Source: Cladorhizidae sp. MBARI D1340-BT2 (Eukaryota; Porifera; Demospongiae; Poecilosclerida; Cladorhizidae). From it: DNA of 64,000 bases. The stretch covers positions 806,001-870,000 of the forward strand of contig JAQNBH010000022.1 in assembly GCA_028752905.1 (NCBI GenBank), given 5' to 3'. Position numbers and translations under genes: made by a program. The notes beneath the pieces were generated by a model, which saw nothing but the letters and a program-made list of their open reading frames with translations, searched no databases and was not told where the DNA came from. Below, in pieces: positions 53,266 to 64,000 of this stretch (positions are counted from its first letter, which is position 1; the number at the start of each line of letters is the position of its first letter).

Positions 53266-55080
53266 CAGGCCACCGCTTTGGCAACTGGAAAACGCCAGGA
53301 AAGATCGCAAACCTTAACACTTCAAATCACCATAACTTGCTAATACCTCGAGTACTCAAAATTTTGGCACGTACAAAAGACAGATAATCAGAAGGGCTAT
53401 CCGTTGATATAAAATTTATCTTTTTTGAGTAAAGTGTAGAAAGGTTATGAGCTTTACGGCAAAATAACAAGATTTTTGGGGGGGAAATGAGAAACATATA
53501 GACCAAATTAGGGCAAATATCAATATAGAGAACACATAATGAAACCTATCATTCGAATCATATCAAGTCCATTACAGTGAAGTGTGCAGAATATTATGGA
53601 TGTTTGATATCAACAGAGAGCACAGGGAGAGACCTATCTTAATAGCTATATATCAAGTTTATACAGTGAAGTGTGGAGAATCTATGAAGCTAACCTGTTT
53701 AGCATCAAGATAGAGAACACATAGAGAAACCTATCTTGTGATTCTATGTATGCAGAATATACGGATGTTTGGTATCAAGAGAGAGAACAGAGAGAGGCCT
53801 ACCTTTAGAGCTATATATCAAGTCTATTCAGTGACGTGTGGAGAATCTATGAAGCTAACATGTTTAGCTCAAGATAGAGAACACTGAGAGATACCTATCT
53901 TGCAAGTCCATTACAGTGAAGTGTGCAGAATATATGGATGTTTGGTATCAAGAGAGAGCACTTAGAGAGTCCTATCTTAATAGCTATACATCAAGTCTAT
54001 TCAGTGAAGTGTGGATAATCTACGAAGCTAACATGTTTAGCATCAAGTAAGAGTACAATTCATAACTGCCCTAATTAACAAGACCAAAGTCCCAGATTTT
54101 GTCAACTGATAGAGAAGGCCCTTATCTGCAACATGTCAACAGATTATCAATAAATGTAGTGGTTTTTCACTGGCAGGCCACCGCTTTGGCAACTGGAAAA
54201 CGCCAGGAAAGATCGCAAACCTTAACACTTCAAATCACCATAACTTGCTAATACTTAGAGTACTCAAAATTTTGGCACATACAAAAGACAGATAATTAGA
54301 AGGGCTATCCGGTGATATAAATATTTCTTTTTTGGATAAAGTGTAGAAAAGTTATGAGCTTTACGGCAAAATAACAAGATTTTTGGGGGGAAAATGAGAA
54401 ACATATAGACCAAATTAGGGCAAATATCAAGATAGAGAACACATAATGAAACCTATCATTCGAATCATATCAAGTCCATTACAGTGAAGTGTGCAGAATA
54501 TTATGGATGTTTGATATCAACAGAGAGCACAGGGAGAGACCTATCTTAATAGCTATATATCAAGTTTATACAGTGAAGTGTGGAGAATCTATGAAGCTAA
54601 CCTGTTTAGCATCAAGATAGAGAACACATAGAGAAACCTATCTTGTGATTCTATGTATGCAGAATATACGGATGTTTGGTATCAAGAGAGAGAACAGAGA
54701 GAGGCCTACCTTTAGAGCTATATATCAAGTCTATTCAGTGACGTGTGGAGAATCTATGAAGCTAACATGTTTAGCTCAAGATAGAGAACACTGAGAGATA
54801 CCTATCTTGCAAGTCCATTACAGTGAAGTGTGCAGAATATATGGATGTTTGGTATCAAGAGAGAGCACTTAGAGAGTCCTATCTTAATAGCTATACATCA
54901 AGTCTATTCAGTGAAGTGTGGATTATCTACGAAGCTAACATGTTTAGCATCAAGTAAGAGTACAATTCATAACTGCCCTAATTAACAAGACCAAAGTCCC
55001 AGATTTTGTCAACTGATAGAGAAGGCCCTTATCTGCAACATGTCAACAGATTATCAATAAATGTAGTGGTTTTTCACTGG
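53266..55080 (+). repeat. Two-unit higher-order repeat, third copy (1815 bp)
   Basis: Directly follows the second copy. The shared rare ggattatctacg lies at 54921, exactly 1815 bp after its partner near 53106. Its second unit has T5G6A4 where the other copies have T4G7A4. Confidence 0.78.
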
Positions 55081-55987
55081 CAGGCCACCGCTTTGGCAAC
55101 TGGAAAACGCCAGGAAAGATCGCAAACCTTAACACTTCAAATCACCATAACTTGCTAATACTTAGAGTACTCAAAATTTTGGCACGTACAAAAGACAGAT
55201 AATTAGAAGGGCTATCCGGTGGTATAAAAATTTCTTTTTTGGGTAAAGTGTAGAAAAGTTATGAGCTTTACGGCAAAATAACAAGATTTTGGGGGGGAAA
55301 ATGAGAAACATATAGACCAAATTAGGGCAAATATCAAGATAGAGAACACATAATGAAACCTATCATTAGAATCATATCAAGTCCATTACAGTGAAGTGTG
55401 CAGAATATTATGGATGTTTGATATCAACAGAGAGCACAGGGAGAGACCTATCTTAATAGCTGTATATCAAGTTTATACAGTGAAGTGTGGAGAATCTATG
55501 AAGCTAACCTGTTTAGCATCAAGATAGAGAACACATAGAGAAACCTATCTTGTGATTCTATGTATGCAGAATATACGGATGTTTGGTATCAAGAGAGAGA
55601 ACAGAGAGAGGCCTACCTTTAGAGCTATATATCAAGTCTATTCAGTGAAGTGTGGAGAATCTATGAAGCTAACATGTTTAGCTCAAGATAGAGAACACTG
55701 AGAGATACCTATCTTGCAAGTCCATTACAGTGAAGTGTGCAGAATATATGGATGTTTGGTATCAAGAGAGAGCACTTAGAGAGTCCTATCTTAATAGCTA
55801 TACATCAAGTCTATTCAGTGAAGTGTGGATAATCTACGAAGCTAACATGTTTAGCATCAAGTAAGAGTACAATTCATAACTGCCCTAATTAACAAGACCA
55901 AAGTCCCAGATTTTGTCAACTGATAGAGAAGGCCCTTATCTGCAACATGTCAACAGATTATCAATAAATGTAGTGGTTTTTCACTGG

Positions 55988-56895
55988 CAGGCCACCGCTT
56001 TGGCAACTGGAAAACGCCAGGAAAGATCGCAAACCTTAACACTTCAAATCACCATAACTTGCTAATACCTCGAGTACTCAAAATTTTGGCACGTACAAAA
56101 GACAGATAATCAGAAGGGCTATCCGTTGATATAAAATTTATCTTTTTTGAGTAAAGTGTAGAAAGGTTATGAGCTTTACGGCAAAATAACAAGATTTTTG
56201 GGGGGAAAATGAGAAACATATAGACCAAATTAGGGCAAATATCAATATAGAGAACACATAATGAAACCTATCATTCGAATCATATCAAGTCCATTACAGT
56301 GAAGTGTGCAGAATATTATGGATGTTTGATATCAACAGAGAGCACAGGGAGAGACCTATCTTAATAGCTATATATCAAGTTTATACAGTGAAGTGTGGAG
56401 AATCTATGAAGCTAACCTGTTTAGCATCAAGATAGAGAACACATAGAGAAACCTATCTTGTGATTCTATGTATGCAGAATATACGGATGTTTGGTATCAA
56501 GAGAGAGAACAGAGAGAGGCCTACCTTTAGAGCTATATATCAAGTCTATTCAGTGAAGTGTGGATAATCTACGAAGCTAACATGTTTAGCTCAAGATAGA
56601 GAACACTGAGAGATACCTATCTTGCAAGTCCATTACAGTGAAGTGTGCAGAATATATGGATGTTTGGTATCAAGAGAGAGCACTTAGAGAGTCCTATCTT
56701 AATAGCTATACATCAAGTCTATTCAGTGAAGTGTGGATAATCTACGAAGCTAACATGTTTAGCATCAAGTAAGAGTACAATTCATAACTGCCCTAATTAA
56801 CAAGACCAAAGTCCCAGATTTTGTCAACTGATAGAGAAGGCCCTTATCTGCAACATGTCAACAGATTATCAATAAATGTAGTGGTTTTTCACTGG
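55988..56895 (+). repeat. Long unit with a B3-like patch in B2
   Basis: B2 near 56540 should read ggagaatctatg but reads ggataatctacg, the B3 version (diagnostic bases at about 56565 and 56572), and then returns to B2-type tgtttagctcaag. The unit keeps its full 908 bp. A short conversion tract between modules of the array is the simplest reading. Confidence 0.75.
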
Positions 56896-59616
56896 CAGGC
56901 CACCGCTTTGGCAACTGGAAAACGCCAGGAAAGATCGCAAACCTTAACACTTCAAATCACCATAACTTGCTAATACTTAGAGTACTCAAAATTTTGGCAC
57001 GTACAAAAGACAGATAATTAGAAGGGCTATCCGGTGATATAAAAATTTCTTTTTTGGGTAAAGTGTAGAAAAGTTATGAGCTTTACGGCAAAATAACAAG
57101 ATTTTGGGGGGGGAAATGAGAAACATATAGACCAAATTAGGGCAAATATCAAGATAGAGAACACATAATGAAACCTATCATTAGAATCATATCAAGTCCA
57201 TTACAGTGAAGTGTGCAGAATATTATGGATGTTTGATATCAACAGGGAGCACAGGGAGAGACCTATCTTAATAGCTATATATCAAGTTTATACAGTGAAG
57301 TGTGGAGAATCTATGAAGCTAACCTGTTTAGCATCAAGATAGAGAACACATAGAGAAACCTATCTTGTGATTCTATGTATGCAGAATATACGGATGTTTG
57401 GTATCAAGAGAGAGAACAGAGAGAGGCCTACCTTTAGAGCTATATATCAAGTCTATTCAGTGACGTGTGGAGAATCTATGAAGCTAACATGTTTAGCTCA
57501 AGATAGAGAACACTGAGAGATACCTATCTTGCAAGTCCATTACAGTGAAGTGTGCACAATATATGGATGTTTGGTATCAAGAGAGAGCACTTAGAGAGTC
57601 CTATCTTAATAGCTATACATCAAGTCTATTCAGTGAAGTGTGGATAATCTACGAAGCTAACATGTTTAGCATCAAGTAAGAGTACAATTCATAACTGACC
57701 TAATTAACAAGACCAAAGTCCCAGATTTTGTCAACTGATAGAGAAGGCCCTTATCTGCAACATGTCAACAGATTATCAATAAATGTAGTGGTTTTTCACT
57801 GGCAGGCCACCGCTTTGGCAACTGGAAAACGCCAGGAAAGATCGCAAACCTTAACACTTCAAATCACCATAACTTGCTAATACTTAGAGTACTCAAAATT
57901 TTGGCACGTACAAAAGACAGATAATTAGAAGGGCTATCCGGTGATATAAAAATTTCTTTTTTGGGTAAAGTGTAGAAAAGTTATGAGCTTTACGGCAAAA
58001 TAACAAGATTTTGGGGGGGGAAATGAGAAACATATAGACCAAATTAGGGCAAATATCAAGATAGAGAACACATAATGAAACCTATCATTAGAATCATATC
58101 AAGTCCATTACAGTGAAGTATGCAGAATATTATGGATGTTTGATATCAACAGAGAGCACAGGGAGAGACCTATCTTAATAGCTATATATCAAGTTTATAC
58201 AGTGAAGTGTGGAGAATCTATGAAGCTAACCTGTTTAGCATCAAGATAGAGAACACATAGAGAAACCTATCTTGTGATTCTATGTATGCAGAATATACGG
58301 ATGTTTGGTATCAAGAGAGAGAACAGAGAGAGGCCTACCTTTAGAGCTATATATCAAGTCTATTCAGTGAAGTGTGGAGAATCTATGAAGCTAACATGTT
58401 TAGCTCAAGATAGAGAACACTGAGAGATACCTATCTTGCAAGTCCATTACAGTGAAGTGTGCAGAATATATGGATGTTTGGTATCAAGAGAGAGCACTTA
58501 GAGAGTCCTATCTTAATAGCTATACATCAAGTCTATTCAGTGAAGTGTGGATAATCTACGAAGCTAACATGTTTAGCATCAAGTAAGAGTACAATTCATA
58601 ACTGCCCTAATTAACAAGACCAAAGTCCCAGATTTTGTCAACTGATAGAGAAGGCCCTTATCTGCAACATGTCACAGATTATCAATAAATGTAGTGGTTT
58701 TTCACTGGCAGGCCACCGCTTTGGCAACTGGAAAACGCCAGGAAAGATCGCAAACCTTAACACTTCAAATCACTATAACTTGCTAATACTTAGAGTACTC
58801 AAAATTTTGGCACGTACAAAAGACAGATAATCAGAAGGGCTATCCGTTGATATAAAATTTATCTTTTTTGAGTAAAGTGTAGAAAAGTTATGAGCTTTAC
58901 GGCAAAATAACAAGATTTTTGGGGGGAAAATGAGAAACATATAGACCAAATTAGGGCAAATATCAATATAGAGAACACATAATGAAACCTATCATTCGAA
59001 TCATATCAAGTGCATTACAGTGAAGTGTGCAGAATATTATGGATGTTTGATATCAACAGAGAGCACAGGGAGAGACCTATCTTAATAGCTATATATCAAG
59101 TTTATACAGTGAAGTGTGGAGAATCTATGAAGCTAACCTGTTTAGCATCAAGATAGAGAACACATAGAGAAACCTATCTTGTGATTCTATGTATGCAGAA
59201 TATACGGATGTTTGGTATCAAGAGAGAGAACAGAGAGAGGCCTACCTTTAGAGCTATATATCAAGTCTATTCAGTGAAGTGTGGAGAATCTATGAAGCTA
59301 ACATGTTTAGCTCAAGATAGAGAACACTGAGAGATACCTATCTTGCAAGTCCATTACAGTGAAGTGTGCAGAATATATGGATGTTTGGTATCAAGAGAGA
59401 GCACTTAGAGAGTCCTATCTTAATAGCTATACATCAAGTCTATTCAGTGAAGTGTGGATAATCTACGAAGCTAACATGTTTAGCATCAAGTAAGAGTACA
59501 ATTCATAACTGCCCTAATTAACAAGACCAAAGTCCCAGATTTTGTCAACTGATAGAGAAGGCCCTTATCTGCAACATGTCAACAGATTATCAATAAATGT
59601 AGTAGTTTTTCACTGG

Positions 59617-61432
59617 CAGGCCACCGCTTTGGCAACTGGAAAACGCCAGGAAAGATCGCAAACTTTACCACTTCAAATCACCATAACTTACTAATACTTA
59701 GAGTACTCAATATTTTGGCACGTACAAAAGACAGATAATTAGAAGGGCTATCCGGTGATATAAAAATTATCTTTTTGGGGTAAAGTGTAGAAAAGTTATG
59801 AGCTTTACGGCAAAATAACAAGATTTTGGGGGGGGAAATGAGAAACATATAGACCAAATTAGGGCAAATATCAAGATAGAGAACACATAATGAAACCTAT
59901 CATTAGAATCATATCAAGTCCATTACAGTGAAGTGTGCAGAATATTATGGATGTTTGATATCAACAGAGAGCACAGGGAGAGACCTATCTTAATAGCTAT
60001 ATATCAAGTTTATACAGTGAAGTGTGGAGAATCTATGAAGCTAACCTGTTTAGCATCAAGATAGAGAACACATAGAGAAACCTATCTTGTGATTCTATGT
60101 ATGCAGAATATACGGATGTTTGGTATCAAGAGAGAGAACAGAGAGAGGCCTACCTTTAGAGTTATATATCAAGTCTATTCAGTGAAGTGTGGAGAATCTA
60201 TGAAGCTAACATGTTTAGCTCAAGATAGAGAACACTGAGAGATACCTATCTTGCAAGTCCATTACAGTGAAGTGTGCAGAATATATGGATGTTTGGTATC
60301 AAGAGAGAGCACTTAGAGAGTCCTATCTTAATAGCTATACATCAAGTCTATTCAGTGAAGTGTGGATAATCTACGAAGCTAACATGTTTAGCATCAAGTA
60401 AGAGTACAATTCATAACTGCCCTAATTAACAAGACCAAAGTCCCAGATTTTGTCAACTGATAGAGAAGGCCCTTATCTGCAACATGTCAACAGATTATCA
60501 ATAAATGTAGTGGTTTTTCACTGGCAGGCCACCGCTTTGGCAACTGGAAAACGCCAGGAAAGATCGCAAACCTTAACACTTCAAATCACCATAACTTGCT
60601 AATACTTAGAGTACTCAATATTTTGGCACGTACAAAAGACAGATAATTAGAAGGGCTATCCGGTGATATAAAAATTATCTTTTTGGGGTAAAGTGTAGAA
60701 AAGTTATGAGCTTTACGGCAAAATAACAAGATTTTGGGGGGGGAAATGAGAAACATATAGACCAAATTAGGGCAAATATCAAGATAGAGAACACATAATG
60801 AAACCTATCATTAGAATCATATCAAGTCCATTACAGTGAAGTGTGCAGAATATTATGGATGTTTGATATCAACAGAGAGCACAGGGAGAGACCTATCTTA
60901 ATAGCTATATATCAAGTTTATACAGTGAAGTGTGGAGAATCTATGAAGCTAACCTGTTTAGCATCAAGATAGAGAACACATAGAGAAACCTATCTTGTAA
61001 TTCTATGTATGCAGAATATACGGATGTTTGGTATCAAGAGAGAGAACAGAGAGAGGCCTACCTTTAGAGTTATATATCAAGTCTATTCAGTGAAGTGTGG
61101 AGAATCTATGAAGCTAACATGTTTAGCTCAAGATAGAGAACACTGAGAGATACCTATCTTGCAAGTCCATTACAGTGAAGTGTGCAGAATATATGGATGT
61201 TTGGTATCAAGAGAGAGCACTTAGAGAGTCCTATCTTAATAGCTATACATCAAGTCTATTCAGTGAAGTGTGGATAATCTACGAAGCTAACATGTTTAGC
61301 ATCAAGTAAGAGTACAATTCATAACTGCCCTAATTAACAAGACCAAAGTCCCAGATTTTGTCAACTGATAGAGAAGGCCCTTATCTGCAACATGTCAACA
61401 GATTATCAATAAATGTAGTGGTTTTTCACTGG
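59617..61432 (+). repeat. Adjacent duplicated unit (2 x 908 bp)
   Basis: Units at 59617 and 60525 alone share ctcaatattttgg, aaaaattatctttttgggg and gagttatatatc (60161 and 61069, exactly 908 apart). The first copy has in addition aactttacc and cttactaat; the second has cttgtaattc. A single-unit unequal exchange explains the pair. Confidence 0.78.
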
Positions 61433-63248
61433 CAGGCCACCGCTTTGGCAACTGGAAAACGCCAGGAAAGATCGCAAACCTTAACACTTCAAATCACCAT
61501 AACTTGCTAATACTTAGAGTACTCAAAATTTTGGCACGTACAAAAGACAGATAATCAGAAGGGCTATCCGTTGATATAAAATTTATCTTTTTTGAGTAAA
61601 GTGTAGAAAAGTTATGAGCTTTACGGCAAAATAACAAGATTTTTGGGGGGAAAATGAGAAACATATAGACCAAATTAGGGCAAATATCAAGATAGAGAAC
61701 ACATAATGAAACCTATCATTCGAATCATATCAAGTCCATTACAGTGAAGTGTGCAGAATATTATGGATGTTTGATATCAACAGAGAGCACAGGGAGAGAC
61801 CTATCTTAATAGCTATATATCAAGTTTATACAGTGAAGTGTGGAGAATCTATGAAGCTAACCTGTTTAGCATCAAGATAGAGAACACATAGAGAAACCTA
61901 TCTTGTGATTCTATGTATGCAGAATATACGGATGTTTGGTATCAAGAGAGAGAACAGAGAGAGGCCTACCTTTAGAGCTATATATCAAGTCTATTCAGTG
62001 AAGTGTGGAGAATCTATGAAGCTAACATGTTTAGCTCAAGATAGAGAACACTGAGAGATACCTATCTTGCAAGTCCATTACAGTGAAGTGTGCAGAATAT
62101 ATGGATGTTTGGTATCAAGAGAGAGCACTTAGAGAGTCCTATCTTAATAGCTATACATCAAGTCTATTCAGTGAAGTGTGGATAATCTACGAAGCTAACA
62201 TGTTTAGCATCAAGTAAGAGTACAATTCATAACTGCCCTAATTAACAAGACCAAAGTCCCAGATTTTGTCAACTGATAGAGAAGGCCCTTATCTGCAACA
62301 TGTCAACAGATTATCAATAAATGTAGTGGTTTTTCACTGGCAGGCCACCGCTTTGGCAACTGGAAAACGCCAGGAAAGATCGCAAACCTTAACACTTCAA
62401 ATCACCATAACTTGCTAATACTTAGAGTACTCAAAATTTTGGCACGTACATAAGACAGATAATGAGAAGGGCTATCCGTTGATATAAAAATTATCTTTTT
62501 TGAGTAAAGTGTAGAAAAGTTATGAGCTTTACGGCAAAATAACAAGATTTTTGGGGGGAAAATGAGAAACATATAGACCAAATTAGGGCAAATATCAATA
62601 TAGAGAACACATAATGAAACCTATCATTCGAATCATATCAAGTCCATTACAGTGAAGTGTGCAGAATATTATGGATGTTTGATATCAACAGAGAGCACAG
62701 GGAGAGACCTATCTTAATAGCTATATATCAAGTTTATACAGTGAAGTGTGGAGAATCTATGAAGCTAACCTGTTTAGCATCAAGATAGAGAACACATAGA
62801 GAAACCTATCTTGTGATTCTATGTATGCAGAATATACGGATGTTTGGTATCAAGAGAGAGAACAGAGAGAGGCCTACCTTTAGAGCTATATATCAAGTCT
62901 ATTCAGTGACGTGTGGAGAATCTATGAAGCTAACATGTTTAGCTCAAGATAGAGAAAACTGAGAGATACCTATCTTGCAAGTCCATTACAGTGAAGTGTG
63001 CAGAATATATGGATGTTTGGTATCAAGAGAGAGCACTTAGAGAGTCCTATCTTAATAGCTATACATCAAGTCTATTCAGTGAAGTGTGGATAATCTACGA
63101 AGCTAACATGTTTAGCATCAAGTAAGAGTACAATTCATAACTGCCCTAATTAACAAGACCAAAGTCCCAGATTTTGTCAACTGATAGAGAAGGCCCTTAT
63201 CTGCAACATGTCAACAGATTATCAATAAATGTAGTGGTTTTTCACTGG

Positions 63249-64000
63249 CAGGCCACCGCTTTGGCAACTGGAAAACGCCAGGAAAGATCGCAAACCTTAA
63301 CACTTCAAATCACCATAACTTGCTAATACTTAGAGTACTCAAAATTGTGGCACGTACAAAAGACAGATAATTAGAAGGGCTATCCGGTGATATAAAAATT
63401 ATCTTTTTGGGATAAAGTGTAGAAAAGTTATGAGCTTTACGGCAAAATAACAAGATTTTGGGGGGGAAAATGAGAAACATATAGACCAAATTAGGGCAAA
63501 TATCAAGATAGAGAACACATAATGAAACCTATCATTAGAATCATATCAAGTCCATTACAGTGAAGTATGCAGAATATTATGGATGTTTGATATCAACAGA
63601 GAGCACAGGGAGAGACCTATCTTAATAGCTATATATCAAGTTTATACAGTGAAGTGTGGAGAATCTATGAAGCTAACCTGTTTAGCATCAAGATAGAGAA
63701 CACATAGAGAAACCTATCTTGTGATTCTATGTATGCAGAATATACGGATGTTTGGTATCAAGAGAGAGAACAGAGAGAGGCCTACCTTTAGAGCTATATA
63801 TCAAGTCTATTCAGTGAAGTGTGGAGAATCTATGAAGCTAACATGTTTAGCTCAAGATAGAGAACACTGAGAGATACCTATCTTGCAAGTCCATTACAGT
63901 GAAGTGTGCAGAATATATGGATGTTTGGTATCAAGAGAGAGCACTTAGAGAGTCCTATCTTAATAGCTATACATCAAGTCTATTCAGTGAAGTGTGGATA
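63249..64000 (+). repeat. Partial last unit
   Basis: It begins at the landmark and contains the core, then B0, A1, B1, A2, B2 and A3, and stops inside B3. It is of the long class, since B2 and A3 are both present. It carries a private substitution in the A/T-rich part of the core (aaattgtgg for aaattttgg near 63345) and the gtatgc variant in A1 also seen in units near 45590, 47404 and 58119. Confidence 0.93.

Larger units (their letters stand above)
26213..63248 (+). repeat. Right domain: almost purely long units
   Basis: It holds forty-one complete units, 40 long and one short. Starts: 26213, 27121, 28028, 28935, 29843, 30750, 31658, 32566, 33474, 34381, 35289, 36197, 37104, 38012, 38920, 39827, 40735, 41643, 42551, 43458, 44366, 45273, 46181, 47088, 47995, 48903, 49810 (short, S1), 50544, 51451, 52359, 53266, 54174, 55081, 55988, 56896, 57803, 58709, 59617, 60525, 61433, 62341. 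Units fall into variant families: cctcgag beside the ScaI-like palindrome; cggtggt; gtatag; cacatac with ataaatattt; and gacgtgtgg in module B2. Class S2, common on the left, is absent here. The unit at 58709 is preceded by a 1-bp loss (gtcacag for gtcaacag near 58672), giving a 906-bp spacing. Confidence 0.92.
1..64000 (+). repeat. Tandem satellite array, 907/735-bp units, fills the window
   Basis: The landmark caggccaccg recurs 74 times, always in the same orientation, at spacings of only two kinds: 906-908 bp and 734-735 bp. Everything between landmarks aligns from copy to copy with few substitutions. No interruption by a gene, transposon or unrelated DNA is seen anywhere, and neither array edge is in the window. 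Every reading frame is broken by stops; the only open stretch of about 65 codons is private to one mutated copy. This is satellite DNA of a eukaryotic nuclear genome. A plant origin, and a centromeric or subtelomeric position, are inferences from array size, AT-richness and CpG decay. I do not recognise a published family. Confidence 0.97.

Noticed and set aside
1..64000. LTR retrotransposon or other autonomous element as the source of the repeats
   Set aside because: There are no coding remnants, primer-binding site, polypurine tract or target duplications; units abut directly without flanks.
1..64000. Telomeric or rDNA repeats
   Set aside because: No TTTAGGG or TTAGGG runs occur on either strand, and no rRNA sequence is recognisable. 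A subtelomeric location remains possible but is not shown by the sequence.

Overview
The whole 64 kb window is one uninterrupted head-to-tail satellite DNA array. I find no gene, no RNA gene, no recognisable transposon and no flanking single-copy DNA; the array runs off both ends. All copies have the same orientation. The DNA is AT-rich, every reading frame is closed by frequent stops, and several copy-specific variants are C-to-T or G-to-A changes at CpG, as expected of methylated heterochromatin. This points to a eukaryotic nuclear genome, pericentromeric, centromeric or subtelomeric, most likely a plant (inference; I cannot name the species or a published satellite family).

Using the conserved landmark caggccaccg as an arbitrary unit start, I count 73 complete units (281 to 63248) plus a partial unit at each end. 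Each full (long, L) unit is 907-908 bp: a core of about 363 bp without internal repeats, followed by about 545 bp of degenerate 70-95 bp modules alternating in two types, in the order B0(half)-A1-B1-A2(shortened)-B2-A3-B3. A short form of 734-735 bp lacks one A+B module pair (173 bp). The short form exists in two classes with different breakpoints: S1 (junction between A2 and A3, 7 units) and S2 (junction between B2 and B3, 12 units).

The left domain (about 281-26212) interleaves 18 short with 14 long units and has clear higher-order structure: a 2378-bp three-unit repeat (1922-4299, 4300-6677), and an 8774-bp eleven-unit repeat present as two adjacent, nearly identical copies (3565-12338, 12339-21112), with a partial third copy at 22928-26212. 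The right domain (26213-64000) is almost purely long units. It has its own groupings: a 6353-bp seven-unit period near 27-38 kb, 1815-bp dimers at 48-55 kb, and a doubled unit at 59.6-61.4 kb. A two-unit patch of left-domain character (49810-51450) interrupts the dimer series and matches 281-1921.

The units do not encode products. What can be read is an evolutionary record: amplification by unequal exchange at several scales (173 bp, one unit, two, three, seven and eleven units), local conversion patches, and CpG decay. No undescribed protein-based or RNA-based system is visible. The most distinctive signals are the two independent 173-bp deletion classes, the nested higher-order repeats, and a T/G/A homopolymer block whose boundaries move while its total length stays at 15 nt.
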